From the NCBI RefSeq assembly GCF_015840335.1, contig NZ_CP060395.1:1488001-1552000 (forward strand): DNA of 64,000 nucleotides. The letters run 5' to 3'. Source of the DNA: Synechococcus sp. CBW1108. GTDB lineage: Bacteria; Cyanobacteriota; Cyanobacteriia; PCC-6307; Cyanobiaceae. The position numbers and the translations under genes were made by a program. Below are positions 7,890 to 15,915 of the stretch, piece after piece (position 1 is the first letter of the stretch; every line of letters begins with the position of its first letter). The notes below the pieces were generated by a model. The model was not told the DNA's origin, made no database searches, and saw only the letters and a program-made list of their open reading frames with translations.

Positions 7890-8107
7890 CGGCCACCTCC
7901 GCGTCGATTCGCCACCGTGCGCTCATCTGTTGGGTAGGTCGTGACGACCTTGACGTCATTGTTGCTCAAGATCACCACCCAGGGGCGGCCTTCCCAACGG
8001 ATCACAAGCCCGGAAGCACCACTGGAGACATCCAGGAAGGGCTCGCCCCCCTGAAGAGCCGTTTGCCAGCCCTGGAAACGCTCCCCCTCGATCCCGTAGG
8101 TCTGCAG
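7868..8107 (-). pseudogene. DUF4258-like protein, 5' end missing
   Basis: The frame opens right after a TAG (8108-8110) with no start and reads YGIEGERFQGWQTAL, GRPWVVILSNNDVKVVTTYP and TDERTVANRRGGGRW, ending at 7868 inside the partner gene. The last 35 residues match the 36275-36531 gene (RPWVAVLTPDDTRVITVYPT, D-Q-R-T-V-Q-A-R-R-A-G-G-R-W), so this is the same family with its N-terminus cut off by a rearrangement. Confidence 0.55.
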
Positions 8108-8110
8108 CTA

Positions 8111-8418
8111 CCCGAATCACCGTAGGCCTCCAGATCCGCCAGGCAGCAGGTCAGCGGGCCACGGTGGTAGGCGTGGGGGTCAGAGCCATCCCGCCATGCG
8201 CCGGGCCATGTGGAAGGTGACATCACTGCGCTGGCCCACACCGGCTCGGCCTGGTCTTCCGGCTTGATTGGCCCGTCGACAAAAAAGCGTTGGGGGGCAT
8301 TGGCCACCATTTGCTCGCAGCGGTGGGGCATCAATACAAAGCGGTGCTCTGTGCGTTGGCTAAACCAGGCCAATTTGTCGGCATAGCGGTGATCCTGGAT
8401 CACCAGATCATCCTCCAA
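8111..8418 (-). pseudogene. Chimeric fragment: glycosyltransferase paralogue joined to a dehydratase tail
   Basis: The first 60 codons (M-E-D-D-L-V-I-Q-D-H-R-Y, then KLAWFSQRTEHRFVLMPHRC and FFVDGPIKPEDQAEPVWA) are a close match to residues 169-230 of the intact protein at 11239-12240. The frame then passes through unrelated sequence and joins G-P-L-T-C-C-L-A-D-L-E-A-Y, the dehydratase-like tail also seen at 7335-7441. Both ends of the transferase are missing. Confidence 0.7.
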
Positions 8419-8439
8419 ATAGAGGCTGAGATCGGCGCA

Positions 8440-8583
8440 AAGTGCCCTACGAGCAGTCCATCCCGATCCTGCAGCTCTCCCAGGCGCACGTGCATCTCAC
8501 CTATCCCTTTGTGCTCAGTTGGAGCTTGCTGGAGGCGATGGGCTGCGTGCCCCGCCATCTGGCGCTGATGGTCAGCGGATTCT
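8440..8583 (+). pseudogene. Internal fragment of a GT4 glycosyltransferase
   Basis: Plus-strand codons read [24 protein letters not shown], then C-V-P-R-H-L-A-L-M. This matches two separated parts of the 1827-3074 enzyme with about 70 residues deleted between them. It is opposite in orientation to the chimeric fragment beside it. Confidence 0.75.
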
Positions 8584-8628
8584 GCGAAGCACCAGGGGCT
8601 TCGAGACAGCCGCGAAGCTTCTGAACAG

Positions 8629-9018
8629 TCAGAGCTCCAGCAACTCAATCTCGCAGCGAATGCCTGGCGCTCGTGCAGCACGGGCGTCGGTGGTCAGCAA
8701 GGGCACAGCCAGCTGCTCCGCCAGGGCCACGTACAGCGCGTCATAGGCCGAGAGATTGGCCCGTAGCTGCCACGCACGCTGCCACAGCCCTCGGGAGCCA
8801 TGGCGCCGCAGCCCCAGACAACGGGCCGTATCCAGAGCCATCCATGCAGAGCGCTCTGGCAGCCTGCCCGCCAACAATAGGCGCCTGAGCACAGAGAGAA
8901 GCTCAGCGTCGATCAGTTCGGGTGCATGAAGGCTGGCATTGGCCAGGCGAGCCCGGGCGGCACCATCGATCAGCAGGGCATCGATCAACGCCGAGGCATC
9001 GACCACCACAACAGTCAT
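8629..9018 (-). CDS. PIN-domain RNase toxin (VapC)
   Basis: 129 residues: VVVVDASALIDALL (catalytic Asp), IDAELLSVLRRLLLAG (Glu), LSAYDALYVALAEQL (Asp) and LLTTDARAARAPG (Asp) give the full PIN acidic set. The ATG overlaps the antitoxin stop by one base (TGATG). This VapC is distinct from the E-L-M-L-T-E subfamily at 5729; its antitoxin also differs. Confidence 0.9.
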   Translation of the reverse strand: MTVVVVDASALIDALLIDGAARARLANASLHAPELIDAELLSVLRRLLLAGRLPERSAWMALDTARCLGLRRHGSRGLWQRAWQLRANLSAYDALYVALAEQLAVPLLTTDARAARAPGIRCEIELLEL

Positions 9019-9239
9019 CAGCGCTCATCACGGCTGGCGTGGAGCGCCTCAAGGATGCTGCTGCGCTCGAGGTCATGGGACGGCAGGGCCGAGAACAGCT
9101 CGGCGTTGTCGGCCCGCCGCGCAGTTTCTGTGAGCTCCTGCAGCGCAAAAGTGCTAAGTGGCACGCCAGCCAGGCTGGCGAGTTTCTCCAGCTTTTCGGC
9201 CACGGGGTCCGGCACGTGTCGGATGTACAGGGTGCGCAT
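9018..9239 (-). CDS. VapB-type antitoxin, FitA/RHH-like
   Basis: 73 residues, MRTLYIRHVPDPVAEKLEKL then LAGVPLSTFALQELTETAR. This is a short ribbon-helix-helix head with the helix motif seen in actinobacterial and cyanobacterial VapB proteins, followed by a C-terminal arm (SSILEALHASRDER) that would contact VapC. A fragment of this arm recurs at 4188-4330. Confidence 0.82.
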   Translation of the reverse strand: MRTLYIRHVPDPVAEKLEKLASLAGVPLSTFALQELTETARRADNAELFSALPSHDLERSSILEALHASRDER

Positions 9240-9360
9240 ACCAGCAGGCCTGCTTGCTAATTGCTAGCAGTTTAGCCCTCGAGGATGGGATCAGCTCGCC
9301 CGGACCCAATTAACCTTGCATATCACGAGCTTGGCTCCGTATTTGCAAGGTTAATCGCCA

Positions 9361-10352
9361 TGTGGATTGAGCGCCTCCAGGCGAGTCTGCTGGCAGAGCG
9401 GCTCAGCCAGTTTGCAGCCGTCGTGCTGCTGGGGCCGAGACAGGTCGGCAAGACCACCCTGGCCCGCCAGCTCGGTGCCCAGTTGGATGCGGTCTATCTC
9501 GACCTCGAATCCCCCAGCGACCAGGCCCGTCTCAGTGATCCCGAGCTGTACCTCCAGCGGCAGCGCGGCAGGTTGGTGATCCTTGATGAAGTGCAGCGCG
9601 TTCCAGAGCTGTTCGGCCTGCTGCGCGGCCTGATCGACGCCAACCGGCTGGCCGGCCATCGAACCGGACAGTTTCTGTTGCTCGGCTCCGCCTCCATGGA
9701 TCTGCTGAGGCAAAGCAGTGAAAGCCTCGCCGGACGGATCGCCTGTCTCGAGCTCAACGGCCTGAACGTGCTCGAAGTTGGTCAACCCGCGCTGGATCAG
9801 CTCTGGAATCGCGGCGGCTTCCCCGACAGCTTTCAGGCGGCGAGCGACAGCCAGAGCAGCCTCTGGCGAGCCCAGTTTCTGCGCACCTAAGTGCGTCAAC
9901 TGCAGCCGCTGCTCGCCAATCCCGGCAAGCGCTTGGTGAAATCACCCAGGATCTATGTCCGCGATAGCGGCTTGGTGCACACCCTGCTCGGCCTGGACAA
10001 CCTGAACCTGGTGCTGGGCCATCCCGTTGCCGGCAGCAGTTGGGAAGGGTTTGTGATCGAAACCCTGCTCAGCCTGTTGCCGGAGCGGGCCCAGGGTTGG
10101 TTTTACCGCACGGCCGCCGGGGCCGAGATCGATCTGGTGATCGAGTGGCCGAACGGCAACCGCTGGGCCGTGGAGATCAAACGCAGCAGCACCCCAAGGC
10201 TCAGCCGAGGTTTTTACCAGGCACGCGCCGATCTTCTGCCCGATCGCTGCTTCGTGGTGGCGCCCATCCAGAGCGCCTACCCCCTCACCGAAGGGGTGGA
10301 GGTGATCAGCCTGCCTGAACTGGCACGGCTACTTCAGGCTCAAAGAAGCTGA
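9361..10352 (+). pseudogene. AAA ATPase with DUF4143 domain, internally deleted
   Basis: From ATG 9361 (MWIERLQASLLAERLSQF) the protein has a Walker A (LLGPRQVGKTTLARQL), a Walker B (RLVILDEVQRVPELFGLL) and G-S-A-S-M-D-L-L, then reaches S-L-W-R-A-Q-F-L-R-T and stops at TAA 9888-9890. The following codons resume as RQLQPLLANPGKRLVKSPRI and YVRDSGLVHTLLGLDNL, the DUF4143 nuclease-like C-terminus with E-I-D-L-V-I-E and V-E-I-K-R. Intact homologues have about 50 more residues at the junction (the Y-L-E-R-D-I segment), so a deletion plus stop has split the gene. Confidence 0.85.
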
Positions 10353-11242
10353 GCCTGGCTATCCACCCAGCCCGGCAGCGGCAGCCGGCGCCGCTCAGCC
10401 CAGCGTTGAATCCGGCGCGGCACACCACCAATCCCGCGTGAGGGATGGCGCGCCGCCGCCCGAAACCAGGACCGCGGCCCCACCAGGCCATAGGCCAGAA
10501 ATAGCAGGGCGTATTGGCCGCTCACCCAGGTCAGGCTTTTCCACGGTTGCGGGCTGAGCTCCGGCAGCGGCCCCGAGCAGCCGGGCTCGAAGCTCCAGTG
10601 GCTGCCATTCGCCCCCAGGGCCGGCGGCGCACACTCGAGATAGGCCTGCTGCACCACCCGGAAACGGCCATACCCCAGCGCTGCCAGCCGCCGGTGCTGG
10701 CGCAGCACCCCCCGCAAGCTCTCCTTGCCCGTTTCCCAGCTCACCGTGGCAGGCCGCACCGCTAGCCGCCCCAGATCCGCCAGCACCGCCTCATCGGCGC
10801 CCTCGATGTCGATCTTCAGGAAGCCGGGGCAGCCATGGCGCGCCACCAGCTCCTCCAAGCACAGCGTCGGCACCCGCACCGGCTCCCCATGGGGCAGGCC
10901 GTGGGCCTGGGCATTGCGTTGCACCCAGCGCAGATCCACGCTGCCCCATTCGCTGCGCTCGGGATGGGGATAAAAGAGCAGCTCTGCCTGCTCCTGCCGC
11001 TGCGGCCAGCCCACCAGGGCCGCATGCACCAAGGTGAAGCGGCCGGTTGCGAGCTCGGCGGCAAAGCGCTGCCGCCCCGCCGCCACCAGCTCAGCATTGG
11101 CCTCTACCGCCACCACCCGCCGGCCCATCGCCAGGTAATAGCCGCTGTCTTCGCCGCGGTGAAAGCCCAGGTCAAACACCAGGTCGGCCTGCCGGCCCAA
11201 CCCCTCACCAGCGGATGCCATCGGCGTGCTCGATGCCGTCAT
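10340..11242 (-). CDS. FkbM-family methyltransferase
   Basis: 300 residues. DLVFDLGFHRGEDSGYYLAM and VVAVEANAELVAAGRQRF form the SAM-binding Rossmann motif I and the acidic motif II; GFLKIDIEGADEAVLADLG is the FkbM hallmark (K-I-D-I-E-G). These enzymes O-methylate sugars or natural products. The gene overlaps the upstream transferase by 4 nt (ATGA), so the two likely form an operon that modifies a surface glycan. Its last 13 nt overlap the end of the convergent ATPase pseudogene. Confidence 0.85.
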   Translation of the reverse strand: MTASSTPMASAGEGLGRQADLVFDLGFHRGEDSGYYLAMGRRVVAVEANAELVAAGRQRFAAELATGRFTLVHAALVGWPQRQEQAELLFYPHPERSEWGSVDLRWVQRNAQAHGLPHGEPVRVPTLCLEELVARHGCPGFLKIDIEGADEAVLADLGRLAVRPATVSWETGKESLRGVLRQHRRLAALGYGRFRVVQQAYLECAPPALGANGSHWSFEPGCSGPLPELSPQPWKSLTWVSGQYALLFLAYGLVGPRSWFRAAARHPSRGIGGVPRRIQRWAERRRLPLPGWVDSQAQLL

Positions 11243-12240
11243 TGCCGGGCCTCTGGCTGCCGCAGGGGCAGCTGCCCCAGAAGCAGCAGAAAGGATGGAT
11301 GGCCATGTTCAATGCCCAGGAAATCACGATCAGCCCACATCGGCTTGAGCACCGGAAACTGGCCCAGCACCGTGCCGGTGGCGGCCGTTTCCAATGGCCC
11401 CACAAAGGCTGTGGGCACGGCAGCCCGTGCCAGCAGCTGCTGTCGCTGCACCTCGCTCAGGCAGAAGCTGCCGGAATGGGGATTGCTGGCCTCGGCAAAC
11501 CCCACCGACCGCCCATCCCAATAGGTGCCGCGGGCAAACTCCTGCTCTTGATCAGCCCACACCGGCTCCAGCTGCTCTATCGGTTTCACCGGGCCATCCA
11601 CATACAGCCGCAGCGGCGCCTGGGCCACGCAAGGCTCCAGCCGGTGGGGCATGAGCACGTAGCGATGTTCGGTGCGTTCGGTGAACCACACCAACTTGTC
11701 CACATAGCGCGGATCGGCGATCACCAGATCATCTTCCAGATAGAGGTGCAGATCGGCTCCACCCTCCTGGTGGCGCAGCCAGGCTGCCGCCGCCAGCGGC
11801 AATTGCAGCGGATCCTCCAGATCCAGCTGGTGCAGCGTCAACCGATCGGCAAATAGGTCTGCAACTTCTTTGAGATAGTTCCCTCCCGTCACAAACAAGT
11901 GCAGCTCCACCTGCACCCCGGCCAGCCGGGTGCCGGCTAGCGGCGTGGCCGGTGTTTGCTCCAGAACCTGTTCGGCTGGATTGAGGATCAGGTCGATGGC
12001 CTGGCGATTCAGCGCCAGCACTCCCGCCAGGCAGCGGCCCAGAGCCACGCTGCGTTCCAGCTTGGTGCCTACCCGCGTAGATCCGTAGCCAATCGGGCTC
12101 TCACTTTCTCGGTAATAGTGGGGAACCACCACCCGCAGCCGGCAGGGTCGCATGGGCTGCATCGGTGGCACAGGCACGTAACAGGCATTCAAGCGCCTGT
12201 AATTCTGCAACCCCAGCGCCAACTTCAACCCCCACGCCAT
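11239..12240 (-). CDS. Putative glycosyltransferase of unknown specificity
   Basis: 333 residues. RLRVVVPHYYRESESPIGYG at about 34 and an acidic D-x-D-like box in L-H-L-Y-L-E-D-D-L-V-I at about 165-175, followed by KLVWFTERTEHRYVLMPHRL, resemble GT-A type transferases found in cyanobacterial glycan loci. I do not recognise a numbered family with certainty. Translation is coupled to the FkbM methyltransferase. A partial second copy exists in the chimeric pseudogene at 8111-8418. The ATG shares its bases with the divergent start at 12239. Confidence 0.6.
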   Translation of the reverse strand: MAWGLKLALGLQNYRRLNACYVPVPPMQPMRPCRLRVVVPHYYRESESPIGYGSTRVGTKLERSVALGRCLAGVLALNRQAIDLILNPAEQVLEQTPATPLAGTRLAGVQVELHLFVTGGNYLKEVADLFADRLTLHQLDLEDPLQLPLAAAAWLRHQEGGADLHLYLEDDLVIADPRYVDKLVWFTERTEHRYVLMPHRLEPCVAQAPLRLYVDGPVKPIEQLEPVWADQEQEFARGTYWDGRSVGFAEASNPHSGSFCLSEVQRQQLLARAAVPTAFVGPLETAATGTVLGQFPVLKPMWADRDFLGIEHGHPSFLLLLGQLPLRQPEARQ

Positions 12241-12667
12241 GGAGCTCCCACCCGCCCACCTGTCTGCCGAGCAATGCGTAACGCTGATGTTGGCGCAAGC
12301 TCAACGATTGGGAGTGCTGGTGCGCTGGCAGCCGCTTGGCCCCACAACACTTGAGGGCGCATATCACGCCAAGCCAGGCCAGCCTGGCGTGCTTGAGCTC
12401 AGGGCCCAGGTATCAGCGCCTGCAACCCCCGAGCTCTGCAGCTTGATCAGCCATGAGATGGTGCACGTGCTGCAGCACTGGCGCGGCCAGCTACAAGCCC
12501 TACTGCCCCTGGGCTGGCCCACCGATGGCGCCCCGCCCGGCCGTCGCCTTTCCGTTCACGAGGCCGAGGCATACACCGCCCAAAGCCAACCACAACTAGT
12601 GCTGGCGGCGTTGCGGCAGTTGCAGCCCCCCTCGGGGCGAGGGGTTCAGATCCAGCTCAAGCCGTAG
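12239..12667 (+). CDS. Putative zinc metallopeptidase-like protein (HExxH)
   Basis: 142 residues. L-I-S-H-E-M-V-H-V-L-Q-H-W near 90 contains HExxH, the zinc-binding helix of many metallopeptidases. A glutamate-rich segment S-V-H-E-A-E-A-Y-T about 30 residues later could supply a third ligand. No signal peptide is seen. The start codon is shared back-to-back with the divergent glycosyltransferase (CATG), so there is no promoter space between them and it is probably transcribed from inside the neighbour. The end overlaps the convergent sulfotransferase by 22 nt. Confidence 0.6.
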   Translation: MELPPAHLSAEQCVTLMLAQAQRLGVLVRWQPLGPTTLEGAYHAKPGQPGVLELRAQVSAPATPELCSLISHEMVHVLQHWRGQLQALLPLGWPTDGAPPGRRLSVHEAEAYTAQSQPQLVLAALRQLQPPSGRGVQIQLKP

Positions 12668-13398
12668 CGGCTCTCCACCCAGCCATAGGTGGGCTGCAGC
12701 TGCTCCCGCAACGCCTGCCGCAGCCTCTGCGGCACCTTCGCCGCCTCGCCCTGGCCGGCGTTTGCGGGCTGGGCCAACGGCGGCAGCGGCAGAGCCTCCA
12801 GCTCCAGAAACGTGAGCACCTGCCCCCACGCCCGCTCGGGCTGGGCAAACAGATCCTCGCTGCGCAACACCAGCAGCTGCTTGGCGGCAAAGAGGGCTTC
12901 CAAGCGCAGCAGCTGCTGCTCGTAGCGGCTGCGGGCCAGGTAGCTGTGCTCCTGGTGGCTGCGGTGGCTGCCATCCGCTGCGGCAAGCACCGCCTCGGCC
13001 CCCGCTAGCCGCTGCGCTTCCGCCGCCAGGGCGGGTTCGAGCTCCAGCGGCTCCAGGCCCAGGCGCAGCGAATGGAAATACTGCGACAACGCCCGCTCCA
13101 CCGGATCGCGCAGCAGCACAATCAGGCGCGCCTGGGGCAGCAGGGCCTGGATCCGGGCCGGCGCCGCCGGGTGAAACAGGTAGTAGGGCGTGATCTCACC
13201 GCAGCGCTGCAGGGCGCCAGCCTCGGCAAACTGCTCTCGATACCAACCCTCCCCAAGGGCGTAGTGGAGGCTGAAGTAATGCAGTTCCTTGGCGGCGGGC
13301 AGAAACGAACCCGGATGCTGCTCCAGCAGGCGCTGCAGCGTTGTGGTGCCCCCCTTCTGCACCCCCACTCCAAGAAACTCAGGCAACCTGCCGCCCAT
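12646..13398 (-). CDS. Sulfotransferase
   Basis: 250 residues from ATG 13398 (MGGRLPEFLGVGVQKGGTTT). V-G-V-Q-K-G-G-T-T-T-L is the 5'-phosphosulfate loop that binds PAPS, and LIVLLRDPVERALSQYFHSL is the 3'-phosphate binding segment of the heparan-sulfate-type sulfotransferase fold. The enzyme would transfer sulfate from PAPS to a glycan or lipid. Upstream in-frame codons are rejected because homology begins at F-L-G-V-G-V-Q-K-G-G. Its setting in a polysaccharide locus suggests sulfation of the exported glycan. Confidence 0.85.
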   Translation of the reverse strand: MGGRLPEFLGVGVQKGGTTTLQRLLEQHPGSFLPAAKELHYFSLHYALGEGWYREQFAEAGALQRCGEITPYYLFHPAAPARIQALLPQARLIVLLRDPVERALSQYFHSLRLGLEPLELEPALAAEAQRLAGAEAVLAAADGSHRSHQEHSYLARSRYEQQLLRLEALFAAKQLLVLRSEDLFAQPERAWGQVLTFLELEALPLPPLAQPANAGQGEAAKVPQRLRQALREQLQPTYGWVESRYGLSWI

Positions 13399-13431
13399 AA
13401 ACTCCTCCCACCGGGAAAGGCCGATCAAGCC

Positions 13432-13545
13432 ATGATCATCGCGGAAGCCTTTCGTTGGCTGCACCTGCCCAAAACCGGCGGCACTTCGATGAACCGCCTG
13501 TTCCTCGAGCGGGCCATTCGCCAACCTTTTGCCTTGATCAAAAGC
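13432..13545 (+). pseudogene. N-terminal fragment of a second sulfotransferase
   Basis: From ATG 13432 the frame reads I-I-A-E-A-F-R-W-L-H-L-P-K-T-G-G-T-S-M-N, the PAPS-binding loop (L-H-L-P-K-T-G-G-T-S) of the Sulfotransfer_2 type. After R-Q-P-F-A-L-I-K-S it runs into the start of the next gene in another frame, so only about 38 residues remain. Confidence 0.65.
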
Positions 13546-13546
13546 A

Positions 13547-14329
13547 ATGGCGCAAACTCCCTGCACCAGCATAGGCATCTCCATCTACCGGCAGCCCGAT
13601 CCCTGGGTGCGGGCCTGCATCGCCAGTGCGCGGCAGCAAAGTGACGTCTCCATCGAAATCCTGATCCGACCCGATGGCCCAGAGGCCCTCAGCCCTGCCC
13701 TGCAGAGCTGGCTGCACCATCTGGCGCTCATCGATGCGCGGGTGCGCCTGCTCCCTGGCGCCGCCAACCTGGGCACCTTCGGCTCCTACCGCGCCATCTT
13801 TGACCAGGCCCAGGGCCAGTTCTTGGTTCAGCTCGATGCCGACGACCTCCTCCATCGTGATGCGATTGCCCGCTGTCGAGACGAACTAGAGCAGCACCCA
13901 GAACTTGCCTTCCTCTACACCGATTGCCTGGAGATCGACGGCAACAGTCAGCCGCTGCGTAAGGGCTGGCGGCAACAGATCCCCTATTCCTCCACCAAAA
14001 GCCTGGTGCAATTCATCCCCTTTCATCTGCGGCTGGTGCGCCGGGTGGCCTATGCCCAGATCGGCGGCTATGACGCCAGCCTCCTCTACAGCGGCGACTA
14101 CGACCTCACCCTGCGCCTGGCCGAAGTGGGCGCTGTCGGCCACCTCCCGCAAGCGCTGTACCTCTACCGCATCCATGACACCAATACCTCGACACTCAGG
14201 CGCCAGGCCACCGCAGAGGAAGCGCTGCGCGTGGCCCGGGCAGCGCTGCAGCGGCGAGGCCTGCACCCGCGCTTCAGCCTGGAGCTCAGCCCAACCCAGC
14301 AGGTGCTGCTGAAGCAGCAGCAGGCATGA
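13547..14329 (+). CDS. Family 2 glycosyltransferase
   Basis: 260 residues. T-S-I-G-I-S-I-Y-R-Q-P opens a GT-A fold, with F-L-V-Q-L-D-A-D-D-L-L near 95 as the metal-binding D-x-D. L-L-Y-S-G-D-Y-D-L-T-L-R-L near 185 is the acceptor/catalytic E/D-D motif, and L-Y-R-I-H-D follows. The enzyme transfers a sugar from a nucleotide donor at the cytoplasmic face. Its stop overlaps the ATG of the sulfotransferase-GT2 fusion by 4 nt. Confidence 0.85.
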   Translation: MAQTPCTSIGISIYRQPDPWVRACIASARQQSDVSIEILIRPDGPEALSPALQSWLHHLALIDARVRLLPGAANLGTFGSYRAIFDQAQGQFLVQLDADDLLHRDAIARCRDELEQHPELAFLYTDCLEIDGNSQPLRKGWRQQIPYSSTKSLVQFIPFHLRLVRRVAYAQIGGYDASLLYSGDYDLTLRLAEVGAVGHLPQALYLYRIHDTNTSTLRRQATAEEALRVARAALQRRGLHPRFSLELSPTQQVLLKQQQA

Positions 14330-15873
14330 GTCAACCGCCTCTGCTGGTGGTGGGCATGCACCGCAGCGGCACCTCGTTGCTGGCGCGCATGCTCCAGCAA
14401 CGAGGCCTGCATCTAGGTGACGACCTTGTGCCCGCCGACCAGCACAACCCCGATGGCTACGGGGAAGACAAGCGCTTCGTGGCCTTTCATCGACACATCC
14501 TCAGCCAGGCCACACCGCCAGCACCCGAAGCCTGGCTCGACTGGGGCTGGAGCAGCGCCGGGGCATTTCACTGCGCAGATCCCCATGCAGCCCCATGGCT
14601 CCGAGCCCTGCGCCCGGCAGCCGAAGGCCTGTTGGAGCGGAGCCGGCGCGAGCAACCCTGGGGCTGGAAGGATCCCCGCACCACCCTGTTGCTGCCGTTC
14701 TGGGAAGCGCTCGAACCTGAGGCCTGGGTGATCGGGATCTATCGCCACCCCTGGGAAATTGTGGACGCGCTGCAACGGCTGCGCCCGCCGGTCTTTCTGA
14801 CCAACCCCCACTGGGCATTGCCGATCTGGCTGCACTACAACCAGGCCCTGCTGGAGCGCTGGCAGCGCCACCCCCAGCGCACCGTGCTGCTGAATAGTGG
14901 CGCCTTGATTGCCCAACCCGCAGCCCTGGGGTCTGTGCTGGCTCGGCGGCTGGGATGGGCGTGGAGCGCGCATGCAGGGGAGCAGCTGGCCGCGCTGCGG
15001 CGGCCCGACCTGCACCGCAGCCCCCCAACCGCCGACGCCCTGCCGCTGCTGCATCGGCTGGTGAGCCCCGAAAGCACGGCTCTACTGGAGGCGCTAGAGC
15101 GCAGCGCCGATCTACCTGTGGGCCTGCCTCCGCTGCAGCCGGAACGGCTGGCCGTGTTGCAGGCCCAGCCAGCCGCCAGCCCCCGGTTGGCCGTGGTGAT
15201 CCCTACCTTCAACCAGGGCGACCTACTGGTGGAAGCGGTGGCCAGCGTGGAGCGCGAAGCGGCCCGCAGCGGCTGTGCCCCATCGTTGGAACTGCAGATC
15301 GTCGACGATGGCAGCAACCAGTCCAGAAGCCTGCAGGTGCTGGATCGGCTCCAGGCGCTGGGATACCGGGTGCTCAGCCAGCGCAACCATGGTCTCTCGG
15401 CGGCCCGGAATGCAGGCATCCGTGCCACCACGGCACCGCTGTTGCTGCCCCTCGACGACGACAACCGGCTATTGGCGCCCTACCTCAGCCAGGGCCTGGC
15501 CTGGCTGGAGCGTCAGCCCAATCTGGCGGTGGTGTACGGCGATCGGCAGGAATTCGGGCTTCGAGAGGGCCTCGTGTGCGTCGGCGTCGATGCCCCGCGC
15601 GCGTTGCTGCTCCAGTCGCGAATCGATGCCTGCGCCCTGCTCCGCCGGGAGTGGTGGCAGGCGGCAGGAGGCTACGACCAGGGCCTCACCGCTTTTGAAG
15701 ACTGGGATCTCTGGCTGGGCATCCTGCGCCAGGGCGGTCGCTTTGGCTACCTCCCCGGCCCAGCCTTCTGCTATCGCGTGCGTCCCAACTCCATGCTGCA
15801 GAGGCATCTAATACGCCAAAGCCAAGCATCAGACCAATTATGCAAAATACGCATAAAAGCCTTGGAACAGTAA
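14326..15873 (+). CDS. Bifunctional sulfotransferase-GT2 glycosyltransferase fusion
   Basis: 515 residues with two modules. Residues 1-270 form a sulfotransferase-like domain: L-L-V-V-G-M-H-R-S-G-T-S-L-L is the PAPS loop and W-V-I-G-I-Y-R-H-P-W-E-I-V the second binding element, with WGWKDPRTTLLLPFW between them. From about 285 a GT2 domain follows: PRLAVVIPTFNQGDLLVEAV, Q-I-V-D-D-G-S, L-S-A-A-R-N-A-G, L-L-P-L-D-D-D-N (D-x-D), and F-E-D-W-D-L-W-L. The linked activities suggest one protein that both glycosylates and sulfates the same polymer. A longer relative is at 19322. Confidence 0.82.
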   Translation: MSQPPLLVVGMHRSGTSLLARMLQQRGLHLGDDLVPADQHNPDGYGEDKRFVAFHRHILSQATPPAPEAWLDWGWSSAGAFHCADPHAAPWLRALRPAAEGLLERSRREQPWGWKDPRTTLLLPFWEALEPEAWVIGIYRHPWEIVDALQRLRPPVFLTNPHWALPIWLHYNQALLERWQRHPQRTVLLNSGALIAQPAALGSVLARRLGWAWSAHAGEQLAALRRPDLHRSPPTADALPLLHRLVSPESTALLEALERSADLPVGLPPLQPERLAVLQAQPAASPRLAVVIPTFNQGDLLVEAVASVEREAARSGCAPSLELQIVDDGSNQSRSLQVLDRLQALGYRVLSQRNHGLSAARNAGIRATTAPLLLPLDDDNRLLAPYLSQGLAWLERQPNLAVVYGDRQEFGLREGLVCVGVDAPRALLLQSRIDACALLRREWWQAAGGYDQGLTAFEDWDLWLGILRQGGRFGYLPGPAFCYRVRPNSMLQRHLIRQSQASDQLCKIRIKALEQ

Positions 15874-15915
15874 GGCCAGCGATGAAGTAGGGTTTCTTGA
15901 AAGGAAATCCTACAA

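Noticed and set aside
9285-9360. Upstream in-frame extension of the AAA ATPase
   Set aside because: Homology starts at M-W-I-E-R-L (9361) and the same ATG with the same leader is seen in the scrap near 4270.
13072-13644. 190-codon plus frame across the sulfotransferase
   Set aside because: Only its end (from 13432) carries a real motif; the rest is antisense to the sulfotransferase.
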